Source: Massilia timonae CCUG 45783 (GTDB lineage: Bacteria; Pseudomonadota; Gammaproteobacteria; Burkholderiales; Burkholderiaceae_D). Taken from it: a stretch of 64,000 nt of DNA. The notes beneath the pieces were generated by a model, which was given only the letters and a program-made list of their open reading frames with translations, did no database searches and was not told the origin of the DNA. The position numbers were made by a program, and so were the translations under genes. The stretch lies in assembly GCF_000315425.1 (NCBI RefSeq), contig NZ_JH992926.1:161161-225160 (forward strand), read 5' to 3'. Of this stretch, positions 46,001 to 54,200 are shown one piece after another; position 1 is the stretch's first letter; each line of letters opens with the position of its first letter.

Positions 46001-46613
46001 TCCCTTGCAGGATTTGCTCGCCCAGCGCCTCGGGCAGCACGGCGTGCGGCTGCATGAAGGTGATCGGCAGGATCTTGGGGCCCACCGAGCGCACGCGCAA
46101 CAAGACCGTGTAGTCGTTGCCTGGCGTGAGGCGCAGCAGGGCGCCGGGCACCCGGCCGGCGAGCGATTCGCCGGATGGCGCCTGCATGCGGCCCAGGCTG
46201 GCGACCTTTTCCAGGCCCTCCGGGCGGGCCAGGTAGACGTCCAGTTCGTCGAGCAGCGCGTAGTCGACCTGCAGCACCCAGCCATTGGTGGCGTCCTGCG
46301 GCACCGTCACCGGGATGCGCAGCCAGGTGGTCCCGGGCAGCATGCCCAGGCTGGCACGGGCGGTGCGCGGCCGCTCGAAGCGCTGCGGCGCCGCCAGCGC
46401 GGCCGCCGCGTCCAGGCGGCTGTCCGGGTCGTGCAGGACGGCCACGGCGGTCCAGGCCTCGATCACCTGGGCGTCGCGCGCCAGTTGCAGCGGCGCCGCC
46501 GGCGCCGGCCGCACGCAGAGCAGCAGGAGGGTGAACAAGAGCGCGAGCGTCAACGCCAGGCGCGGGACGGCGCCAGGGACCGGGCAGTGGGCGGCGGATG
46601 ACGTGGAGGTCAT
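43062..46613 (-). CDS. 7TM-DISM hybrid sensor kinase with two receivers and HPt (copy 1)
   Basis: The 1183-residue protein starts at ATG 46613. It has a signal peptide (to about 40), a periplasmic 7TMR-DISMED2-type beta domain (about 45-185), seven membrane segments (about 200-400), HisKA with H432 in SHEIRTP, an HATPase with DTGIGM and GGTGLGLSIS, receivers with D725 (VLMDYLMPGLDG) and D873 (LMDIQMPEMDG), and an HPt with H1031 (HNLKSS). DISM domains often bind carbohydrates or other small molecules. The phosphorelay likely ends on the overlapping GGDEF regulator. It is a tandem paralogue of the protein at 46766-50227. Confidence 0.93.
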   Translation of the reverse strand: MTSTSSAAHCPVPGAVPRLALTLALLFTLLLLCVRPAPAAPLQLARDAQVIEAWTAVAVLHDPDSRLDAAAALAAPQRFERPRTARASLGMLPGTTWLRIPVTVPQDATNGWVLQVDYALLDELDVYLARPEGLEKVASLGRMQAPSGESLAGRVPGALLRLTPGNDYTVLLRVRSVGPKILPITFMQPHAVLPEALGEQILQGMLLGLRITLFLYAIGQWITLRDHLFGKYALLAAGVTVYSAAWFGIAGQYVWPGNAWLLEHGAGLASILASCGAYLFVEQSLARPGRDRIFSVLMKTLAALCVVTALGFGFGLISHRYLVMIVGTLGIMPMLLGLPGAFRRARNGDMVGTYFLIGWAGAFACALITALLINGRLPANFWTMHALVFGSTFDMLVFMRILGLRTKAIREAMLRAEASTRMKSEFLANMSHEIRTPMNAIIGMSRLALMSEPAPALRNYLGKILGAGEHLMGIINDILDFSRIEAGKLHLEEVQFDLDELLEHLSSLTAVKAEAKGLELVFRVGPGVPTQLVGDPLRLGQVLINLTGNAVKFTEHGEIVVAVEAVKTVAGRVTLAFSVSDTGIGMTEEAIGRLFQSFSQADSSTTRKYGGTGLGLSISRQLVELMGGDIAVRSAPRKGSRFTFSVPLGIADGQATAAASTVRQALLQDVRALVVDDSASARGALSEMLAGLGMRADAAASGEDCLALLGRAEAAGQPYQVVLMDYLMPGLDGMETIRRIRRCAQEHGHDCPPPAILMISACTRETVMEEEGELPVDAFLHKPVGPALLYHSLLQALHPQLGPFEPMEKYLPAMADLPRLDGARILLAEDNANNREVALEFMAAARMQVDVAFNGVEAVRMARAGDYDLVLMDIQMPEMDGLTATREIRLDARLRELPIVAMTAHALASDRALSRLAGMNDHVTKPIDPDLLFCTLLKWIDPARLEGRPAPEGSQGAAAPQAARREPDPAAAALPAVPGIDWRLALDKVDGQRRRLEKRAGSFVREYAAAPRILRDALAAGDHPRLQALAHNLKSSAAYVGAFELAGAASRLEQDLRAGQLERVGTQVPALVTAAESVLAGLAQLAAATLPKPSDPEALAAVIARLDRHLRNDDARAEDALAQLEALLAVSVDPNLYDAALDGVRRAVADIEYAAALAPLSALATQLDLSHSLSPSLSLESSR

Positions 46614-46633
46614 GGATCTTTCGGTAGAGGCGG

Positions 46634-46648
46634 CGGGCGAACCGCCCG
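46634..46648. repeat. Small GC hairpin between the two kinases
   Basis: CGGGCG-AAC-CGCCCG at 46634-46648 is a perfect 6-base stem with a 3-base loop. The 152-base gap between the tandem kinases holds this and further GC palindromes but no T-run, so partial read-through is likely. Confidence 0.35.
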
Positions 46649-46765
46649 GCAGTCTAGCAGGAAGGCTCTGCCGTGGACAGTGATAATGCAACCCCGGGCC
46701 GGCGCGCCGCGGCGCGCGGTAGCGCGACCCGGTACCGTGCCCGTGGCCGGCGCGCGGCCGGGGCC

Positions 46766-49700
46766 TCAGGCGCGGCTCCCGGTGCGGGGCGCGAGCTGCC
46801 CCGCCAGGCGCGCCAGCGGCGCCAGCGCGGCGCCGTATTCCACCTCGTCGATCGCGCGCCGCAGCGGCGCCAGGTCCTGCGCATAGGGGCCGCCGGCCAG
46901 CAGCGCCTCGAGCTGATCGAGCGCGTCCTCCGCCCGGGCGTCGTCGGCGCGCAGCCAGGCTTCGAGGCGGGCGCACACCTCCGCCAGCGCCTGCGGATCG
47001 GCCGGCTGCGGCCGGCCGGCCGTCGCCACCTGGGCCAGGCCGGCCAGCACCGGTTCGGCGGCGGCGATCAGCGCCGGCACCTGGACTCCGATCCGTTCAT
47101 GCAGTCCGGCGCGCAGGTCCTGGTCGAGGCGGCCGGCGGCGGCGGACAGCGCGAAGGCGCCGATATAGGCCGCGCTCGACTTGAGGTTGTGCGCCAGCGA
47201 CTGCATGCGCGCATGGTCGCCGCCGTTCAGGGCCTCGCGCAGGATCTCGGGCGCATTGCCGTACTCGCGCACGAAACTGCCGGCGCGTTTCTCGAGCCGG
47301 CTGCGCTGGCCGTCGACGTTGTCCAGGGCCAGGCCCCAGTCGATTCCAGGCACCGCCGGCAGGGCGCGCGCGGTGGTCGCGGGCAGAGCCGGCGCCGCCT
47401 GTGGAACGTGCGCGATGGGGCGGCCGACGAGGCGGGCCGGGTCGATCCACTTGAGCAGGGTGCAGAACAGCAGGTCGGGGTCGATCGGCTTGGTCACGTG
47501 GTCGTTCATGCCGGCCAGGCGGCTTTGCTCGCGGTCGCTGGCCATGGCGTGCGCCGTCATGGCCACGATCGGCAGCGCGCGCAGGCGGGGATCCTGGCGG
47601 ATCGCGCGCGCGGCGGCGTGGCCGTCCAGCTCCGGCATCTGGATGTCCATCAGCACCAGGTCGTAGTCCCCCTCGCGCGCCATGCGCACCGCCTCCACGC
47701 CATTGAAGGCGACGTCGACCTGCATGCGCGCCGCCGCCATGAAGTCGAGCGCTACCTCGCGGTTGTTCGCATTGTCCTCGGCCAGCAGGATGCGCGCGCC
47801 GTCCAGGCGCGGCAGGTCGGCCATGATGTGCGGCGGCATACGCTCATCGGCGCCGTCGTCGACGCCGTCCGGCGCTGGCGCGGCGTGCGGATGCAGCACC
47901 TGCAGCATGCTGTGGTACAGCAGCGCCGGGCCGACCGGCTTGTTGAGGAAGGCGTCGACCGGCAGTTCCCCGGCGGTCTCCAGCACCGCCTCGCGGCCGA
48001 CGGCCGACACCATCAGGATCGCCGGCGGCGTGGCCCCGGCCACGCAGGCGGGGATGCGGCGGATGGTGGCGACGCCATCGAGGTGGGGCATCAGGTAATC
48101 CATCAGCACGATCTGGTAGGGGCGTCCTTCGGCCTGGGCCGCGGCGAGCATGCGCAGGCACTCCTCGCCCGAGGCGGCGCTGTCGGCCTGCGCGCCGAAG
48201 GTGTCCAGCATCTCGCACAGCGCGGCGCGCGCGCTGGCGCTGTCGTCGACCACCAGCGCGCGCAGGTCGGTCAGGATCGCCGGGCGCAACGCGCCGGCGT
48301 CGCCCTGGCCGTCGTCGAGTCCGAGGGCGACCGTGAAGATGAAGCAGCTGCCGGCGCCGGGCGTGCTCTGGACCGAGATCCGCCCTCCCATCAGCTCGAC
48401 CAGCTGGCGCGAGATCGACAGGCCCAGCCCGGTGCCGCCATACTTGCGGGTGGTCGAGCTGTCGGCCTGGGTGAAGGAGTCGAACAGGTATTCGAGCTGG
48501 CCGGCGGTCATGCCGATGCCGGTGTCGCTGACCGAGAACGCCAGCATGACCCGGCCGTCGCCCGCCGCGCCCGGGCGGACTTCGACCGCGACCACGATTT
48601 CGCCGCGTTCGGTGAACTTGACCGCGTTGCCGGTCAGGTTGATCAGCACCTGGCCCAGGCGCAGCGGATCGCCCACCAGCCGTTGCGGCACGCCCGGCCC
48701 GACCCGAAACACCAGTTCGATGCCCTTGGCGTCGGTTTTCACCCCGACCAGGTTCGACAGCTGCTCGAGCATCTCGTCGAGCGAGAACGGCGCCGCCTCC
48801 ACCGACATCTTGCCGGCCGCGATCTTCGAATGGTCGAGGATGTCGTTGATGATGCCCAGCAGGTGTTCGCCGGCGCCCAGGATCTTGGAGACGTAGTTGC
48901 GCAGCCTGGGGTTCGGATCGGCCATCAGGGCCAGCCGGCTCATGCCGATGATGGCGTTCATCGGGGTGCGGATCTCGTGGCTCATATTGGCCAGGAATTC
49001 GGACTTCATGCGCGCTTCGGTCTCGGCGCGCTGCATGGCCTCGCGCAGCGCCTTGGCGCGCAGGCTCAGGATGCGCATGAAGACCAGCATGTCGAAGGTG
49101 ATCCCGAACTGCAGCGCGTGAGCGGTCCAGAAATTGACCGGCACCTCGCCGGCGGCGATCAGGGTCTGCGTGATCGTGCCGCCGTAGCTGGCCACCCAGC
49201 TGATGAGGAAATAGGCGCCGATCGCGTCGCGCTGGCGCATGCGGCGGAATGCCGCCGGCACGCCGAGAAGCATCGGGACCGCGCCGATGGTCGTGGTGAT
49301 GAAGATCATCGGAAGGTAGCTGATCCAGTCGAAGGCCCACCCCACGCCGGTCACCGCGCAGATCGCCGCCCCGCTGCGCATGATGATCCTGAAGATGCGG
49401 TCCTTGCCGGGCCGGGCCATGATCTGCTCGACGAACAGGTAGGCCCCGACCGAACCGATCATCGACGCGATTCCCATCATGTGCGCGCTGAACCACAGGT
49501 GCTCGCGCCACAGGAACTGCTCGGCGGTCCCGTACCAGCTCGCGAGGTAGACGGTCAGGCCGCCGATGAACAAGGCATATTTGAGGAACAGCGCGTCGCG
49601 CAGGGTGGCCCACTGGCCCAGGCTGTAGACGACCAGGCAGGCGGCGATGCCGAACAGCAGCCCTTGCAGCATCTGCTCCTTGAGCGAGGCGCGGTGGAAG

Positions 49701-50227
49701 GCGTCCTCGTGATAGAAGGTCACCGGCAGCACCTTGGGGCCACGCGATTCGATCCGCACCAGCAGCGTGTACTCCTGGCCCGGCGCGAGCTTGAGGGCGA
49801 CGGCCGGCACCCGGCCCTTGAGCGTCCCTTCCATGTCCTGGCGGCGGCCGGCGGCGGCCAGCTTTCTCGGCTCCCCGCCTTCGACCAGATAGACGTCGAG
49901 GTGTTCGATCACGGCGACATCGAACTCGACCACCCAGGCCGAAGGCGCATCCGGCGCGACCCGGAAAGGAATCCGGATCCAGCTCGGCGCCGGATTCAGG
50001 CCCAGGGTGGCGTACGCCTTGTCGGGCGCGGTGAAGCGCTCCGGCGCGGCCAGGACGGCGGCCGCGTCCAGGGCCTTGCCGGGGTCGCGCAGCAGGCTGG
50101 CCGCGGGCCAGCCTTCGACCGCCGGCGTGTCGGCGGCCAGGATCGCCGCGCCGGCGCCGGCAGCGCCGGCGCCGGCGCACACGAAGAGGCAGAGCGCCAG
50201 GCCGAGGAAGATGGACAGCGCGCGCAT
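46766..50227 (-). CDS. 7TM-DISM hybrid sensor kinase with two receivers and HPt (copy 2)
   Basis: The 1153-residue protein has the same layout as copy 1: signal peptide to about 28, DISMED2 domain (about 32-175), seven membrane segments (about 185-390), H417 in HisKA, HATPase, receivers with D710 and D861, and HPt with H1013. Kinase and receiver parts are close to copy 1, while the sensor half has diverged, so the two likely sense different ligands and share an output. Its ATG is two bases after the stop of the DUF2236 gene, so it is coupled to it. Confidence 0.93.
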   Translation of the reverse strand: MRALSIFLGLALCLFVCAGAGAAGAGAAILAADTPAVEGWPAASLLRDPGKALDAAAVLAAPERFTAPDKAYATLGLNPAPSWIRIPFRVAPDAPSAWVVEFDVAVIEHLDVYLVEGGEPRKLAAAGRRQDMEGTLKGRVPAVALKLAPGQEYTLLVRIESRGPKVLPVTFYHEDAFHRASLKEQMLQGLLFGIAACLVVYSLGQWATLRDALFLKYALFIGGLTVYLASWYGTAEQFLWREHLWFSAHMMGIASMIGSVGAYLFVEQIMARPGKDRIFRIIMRSGAAICAVTGVGWAFDWISYLPMIFITTTIGAVPMLLGVPAAFRRMRQRDAIGAYFLISWVASYGGTITQTLIAAGEVPVNFWTAHALQFGITFDMLVFMRILSLRAKALREAMQRAETEARMKSEFLANMSHEIRTPMNAIIGMSRLALMADPNPRLRNYVSKILGAGEHLLGIINDILDHSKIAAGKMSVEAAPFSLDEMLEQLSNLVGVKTDAKGIELVFRVGPGVPQRLVGDPLRLGQVLINLTGNAVKFTERGEIVVAVEVRPGAAGDGRVMLAFSVSDTGIGMTAGQLEYLFDSFTQADSSTTRKYGGTGLGLSISRQLVELMGGRISVQSTPGAGSCFIFTVALGLDDGQGDAGALRPAILTDLRALVVDDSASARAALCEMLDTFGAQADSAASGEECLRMLAAAQAEGRPYQIVLMDYLMPHLDGVATIRRIPACVAGATPPAILMVSAVGREAVLETAGELPVDAFLNKPVGPALLYHSMLQVLHPHAAPAPDGVDDGADERMPPHIMADLPRLDGARILLAEDNANNREVALDFMAAARMQVDVAFNGVEAVRMAREGDYDLVLMDIQMPELDGHAAARAIRQDPRLRALPIVAMTAHAMASDREQSRLAGMNDHVTKPIDPDLLFCTLLKWIDPARLVGRPIAHVPQAAPALPATTARALPAVPGIDWGLALDNVDGQRSRLEKRAGSFVREYGNAPEILREALNGGDHARMQSLAHNLKSSAAYIGAFALSAAAGRLDQDLRAGLHERIGVQVPALIAAAEPVLAGLAQVATAGRPQPADPQALAEVCARLEAWLRADDARAEDALDQLEALLAGGPYAQDLAPLRRAIDEVEYGAALAPLARLAGQLAPRTGSRA

Positions 50228-50229
50228 GC

Positions 50230-51615
50230 TCAGGCCGCCCGTTTGTCCGCGTCGGCGCCAGCGCCCGCCGCCGGCGGGGCGCGGTGCCCGGCCAGCCTGG
50301 CTTCGAGCCGGTTCAGCCAGCGCGGCGCGCGCGGGTCGTGGCGCCACTGGCCGAGCGCGTCGTTCAGCGTTCCCAGCAGCGCGTCGGGCAGGCGCAGGGG
50401 CCGGGTCTGGTCCATCAGGAAGCGGGTCACCAGGCGGTAGCCGAAGGTGCGCGTGAGCATGCGACTGATCGAGAAGCCGGGCACGGCCAGGCGCACGAGG
50501 GCGTCGACGGCGCGCACCAGGCCCAGGCCAGCCGTGAACACGAGCCGCGACAACAGCGGCTGGCGCCGGTTCAAGCCGAGGTCGGCGCTGGCGTCGCGCC
50601 CGCACAGGTGGCGCGTGAGCAGGGTCGGGAAGGGCTTGAACAGGCGCAGGGGGATTTCGTCCTCCATCGCGCGCATCAGCGCCGCCGCCAGCGCCGGGCG
50701 CGGATCCGGCGCGCGCGCCAGCTCGCGTCCGCGCGCCTGGATGTCCAGGAACGCCTGCTGCGCCTGTGCCATGGTGTCGGGCATCAGGGAGCGCTCGATG
50801 CCGAGCATGTGACCCAGGACGTTCCAGGCATGCAGGTAGTCTTCTTCGTCCTGGCGCTCCAGGCCAAGGCCCAGCTTGCGCAGGCTGCGCAGGAACACAT
50901 AGTGGAAGGTCAGCAGGGTGTAAGCCAGCTCTTCCTGGTTGCACGGCAGGCCGTTGCGCGCGGTGTCCCAGCCGTGGGCATACAGCGTGTGATAGATGCC
51001 GCCGCCGGCGGGGAGCAGCGGGCGCACGGGGCCGGCGCCGAGCGAGTCGTCGGGCGAGCCGCGCAGGATCAGGTGGCGGATGGTGGCGTGGATCAGCCTG
51101 ACCTTCAGCGCCTGGGCCACGCCGGCGCCCTCGCGGCCGGTCAGCCCGCCGGCGAGCATGACGGGGAAGATCATGGCGGCGGTGGAGCGCACCCGGTAGT
51201 CGGTGTGCGCCTCGAGCTGGCCGGCCGCGTGCAGCACCGCCGACAGGTCGGGCAGCACGTAGCATTCGGGCAGGCTGGCGCAGAACAGCAGGGTGCAGGA
51301 CAGCATGCTCATGTCCATGAACAGGCTTTCCGCGCGCGCGATGCGCGCCGGCTCGGCCCACCCGGGCAGGGCCAGGCAGGCGCCCAGGTAATCCTTCAGC
51401 GCCGCCCCGGCGCGCGGATCGAGGCCGTGCCCCGGCTCCCAGTGCGCCAGGGCGCCGTTGCTTTCCCAGCGCGCCAGCTCGCGATTGACCGCGGCGATGC
51501 GCTCGGCCAGCTGGTGCGGACCTTCGGCCCCGGCCAGCATGCCGGCGACGGCGAGATCGGCGGGCGGGTCGGCCCGCATGGACGGGGACGGCGGATGGGG
51601 TGCATCGCGGTGCAT
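50230..51615 (-). CDS. MpaB/rubber-oxygenase-like (DUF2236) protein
   Basis: The 461-residue protein starts at ATG 51615 behind AGGAG. It has the DUF2236 core: YRVRSTAAMIF (about 140-150), KVRLIHATIRHLIL (171-184), PCNQEELAYTLLTFHYVFLR (224-243) and DEEDYLHAWNVLGHMLG (256-272). The family includes haem-dependent latex-clearing protein and the MpaB oxygenase of mycophenolic acid synthesis; H176 is a plausible haem ligand. No Sec or Tat signal is visible, so it should be cytoplasmic, unlike latex-clearing protein. It lies between a TonB receptor (47-base gap) and the hybrid kinase (2-base gap). Confidence 0.8.
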   Translation of the reverse strand: MHRDAPHPPSPSMRADPPADLAVAGMLAGAEGPHQLAERIAAVNRELARWESNGALAHWEPGHGLDPRAGAALKDYLGACLALPGWAEPARIARAESLFMDMSMLSCTLLFCASLPECYVLPDLSAVLHAAGQLEAHTDYRVRSTAAMIFPVMLAGGLTGREGAGVAQALKVRLIHATIRHLILRGSPDDSLGAGPVRPLLPAGGGIYHTLYAHGWDTARNGLPCNQEELAYTLLTFHYVFLRSLRKLGLGLERQDEEDYLHAWNVLGHMLGIERSLMPDTMAQAQQAFLDIQARGRELARAPDPRPALAAALMRAMEDEIPLRLFKPFPTLLTRHLCGRDASADLGLNRRQPLLSRLVFTAGLGLVRAVDALVRLAVPGFSISRMLTRTFGYRLVTRFLMDQTRPLRLPDALLGTLNDALGQWRHDPRAPRWLNRLEARLAGHRAPPAAGAGADADKRAA

Positions 51616-51662
51616 ACGGTCTCCTGGTGCGGCGGTGGGAAGCGTCGGAACGCGGCCCCGGG

Positions 51663-53913
51663 TCAGAATCGCCAATCCAGGCGCAGGTCGGCGGTGCGCG
51701 GCGCGGTCGGCGTGGCCATCCCGAAGCTGTCGATCAGCGACGGCCGCACCGAGTTCTCGAGATTGCGCACGCGCGCCAGCAGGCTCCAGTTCGCGGCCAT
51801 CGGCTGGTAGCGCAGGGTGGCGTCGGTCGTGGTGTGGGCCGGGATACGGTATTCCAGCAGGTTGCTCGGGATCGTGATCGCGTATTCGGCGCTGCGGCGC
51901 GCGAACACGCCGGCATGCAACTGCCCGCCCAGGGCCTGGAAGCGGTGCTCGTAGCCCAGGGTGTAGACGTGGCTCGGCGTGCGGTCCAGCTTGCGGCCGG
52001 CCCAGGACACGCCGGCGGTCGGCCTGTAGACGGCGTAATGGGCGTCGAGGAAGGTGGCGCCGTAGCGCAGGCGGCCGTTGGCCCCGACCCGCAGCTCGCC
52101 GTCGAGTTCCAGGCCGCGCGAGCGGGCCTGGCCGGCATTGCCGGTCAGGAGGCGCGGCGCGCCCGAGACGATCGCATTGCTGCTCAGCTGCAGGTTGGTG
52201 TAGTCGTAGTAGAAGGCGGCGGCATTGAAGCTGAGGCGCCCGTCCAGCAGGCGCGACTTGAGGCCGGCCTCCCAGGCGCGCAATTCCTCGGGCTGGTAAT
52301 ACAGGTAATCCGGATCGACCGCGGCGGCGGCCGGGCAGGCGACGCCGCCAACGTCGGCGCCGGCCACGCAGCCGTCGTTGAAGCCGCCGGCTTTGTAGCC
52401 GGTCGCCAGGCTGCCGTACAGCAGCGTGGTCGGCGCCAGGTCGACTTCGACGCCCAGGCGCCAGGTGGTGCGCGCGGTGGACAGCGCGGCGGCGTTCGGC
52501 AGGCGGCGGTCGGTGGCCGGATTGAACACCGGTCCCTGCTGGAAGTCGGTCGAGCCGACGCGGTCCTTGTCGTCCTCGGTGCGGCGCGCGCCGGCGGTCA
52601 GGCGCAGCGCGTCCAGCACGCGCCAGGTCAGCTGGCCGAACACGGCGCGGCTTTCCGCCCGGGTGTGCAGCGGGAAGGAGTAATACGGCGGCAAACCGAC
52701 CGGCCGCAGGCCCTGGAACGCATACGAGGTGTTCGAGTCTTCGCTGAAGTAGTACAGGCCGGCTTGGGCGCTGAGCGGACCGCTGCCATTGGTGGCGACG
52801 CGCAGCTCGTGCGAATCCTGTTCGTTGTGGCCGTCGTAGTCGTTGACCACGCCGAGGGCGACGGTCGGGGCAACGCGGTAATAGTAGTTCTGGCGGATCG
52901 CCTGGTCGAGCTTGCGGTGCGAACCCAGGTAATACACGGTGGCCGGACCCAGGTTCCAGCTCAGGTCGGCCGACAGGCCGCGTGCGCGGCGGTCGTGCCA
53001 GCCCTGCACCGGCGTCATGTTCGGCGGGCGGAAGCTGTTCGTCAGCCGCTCGTCGGTGGTGCTGTCGCGCCAGACCGGCCGGCCGCTGGCCACGCCGGTG
53101 AAGAAGTTGGTGTCGGGGACCATGCGGTCGTTATTGCCCTCGGTCTCGCCATGGTCGTAGCGCATCACCAGGGTGGCGTCGCGGTTGAGCTGGAGCCTGG
53201 CGCTCAGGCGCGCATCGCGTTCGTCGCGGTCCATCCCGGGGCGGTGCGGCGTGCCCTGGCCGTTCTTCAGGAACGGATCCTGGCGCAGCTGGCTGACCGC
53301 GGCGCGCAGCGACAGCGCATCGTTGACGGGAACGTTGATCACGCCGTCGACCTTGCGCCTGCCGTAGGTGCCGGCCTCGAGGCCGAGCGCGCCTTCCAGG
53401 CGGTCGGTCGGCGCATTCGAGATCACGTTGACCAGGCCGGCGGTGGTATTGCGGCCGTACAGCGTGCCCTGCGGGCCGCGCAGCACTTCGATGCGGTCGA
53501 CGTCGAGCAGGTTGGCGCTCTGGCCGGCCGGGCGGGCGATATAGACGCCGTCGAGCATGAAGGCGGCCGACGGGTCGCCCTTGTCAGTGGTGTCGTTGTT
53601 GCTGATGCCGCGGATCGTCACGCGCAGGCCCGAGAAGGCCTGGTCGATGTGCACGTTCGGCAGGCGCGGGCCGATATCGGCCGGGCTGATGGCGCCGAGG
53701 TCGCGCAGGTGTTCGCCGCTGACGACGCTGACCGCGACCGGGGTGCGCGACGCCAGCGCGGCGGTGCGCTGGGCGGTGACCACGACCTCCGGCACGGCCG
53801 AATCGTCATTTTGATTGGGGGGGGACCTGCTGTGCGTGAGCGATGCTGCAGACGATGCCGGATACCGCCGCGACCAGCAGCTTCCGGGCTGGTCGGACCT
53901 GCTTTGCTTTCAT
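51663..53913 (-). pseudogene. TonB-dependent receptor with a frameshift in a C tract
   Basis: A signal peptide begins at ATG 53913 behind GGGAG (MKAKQVRPARKLLVAAVSGI, ending AHAQQ), but the frame closes after the 8-base C tract on this strand. The rest of the receptor (710 codons from 53795: TonB box region VPEVVVTAQR, plug with VLRGPQGTLYGRNTTAG, barrel ending LRLDWRF) is intact in another frame. With seven C bases the two parts join as QQVPPNQNDDSAVPEVVV. It is the first gene of the run with the oxygenase and the kinases. The break may be reversible slippage (phase variation), a fixed mutation or a sequencing error. Confidence 0.85.
53817..53824 (-). repeat. Homopolymer tract of eight G (C on the coding strand)
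   Basis: The tract sits between the signal peptide and the TonB box codons of the receptor and is exactly where the reading frame changes. Loss of one base restores the full receptor. Such tracts are known slippage sites for phase-variable surface proteins. Confidence 0.85.
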
Positions 53914-54158
53914 GTAAAACTCCCTGTCTGGACCGATACTCACCCGTCCTGGGTAAGCCATCCTCAATTGTTCTATTTTGGCAAATAAAATTGCGCCAGA
54001 GGATGCAAAGTCTGCCAGACTAGCAGCACATGATTACAGGCAATAGGCCCGGAAAGAGATATTGAACAGAATGCGACGAGAATGCAACGCTCGCCTGTCG
54101 GGGGTCTGGTCAAGAAGCCAACGGAATGCGCCGGACAGTCTTGCGTGGGCTGCATCGC

Positions 54159-54192
54159 GCGGTCGGCCCCGGCAGCGCCGCGGACCGACCGC
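54159..54192 (-). terminator. Inverted repeat after the first chemoreceptor gene
   Basis: GCGGTCGG (54159-54166) pairs with CCGACCGC (54185-54192) around an 18-base GC-rich loop, directly downstream of the chemoreceptor stop. The 287 bases between this gene and the receptor gene otherwise hold an AT-rich promoter region (about 53965-54060) and no gene. Confidence 0.35.
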
Positions 54193-54200
54193 CGGCCCAG

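Noticed and set aside
46673..50440. 1255-codon plus-strand open frame
   Set aside because: It is the antisense shadow of the second hybrid kinase; the product is arginine, histidine and glutamine rich with no domain.
53973..54155. 60-codon minus-strand frame upstream of the TonB receptor
   Set aside because: It lies in the AT-rich promoter gap, has no ribosome site and no recognisable content.
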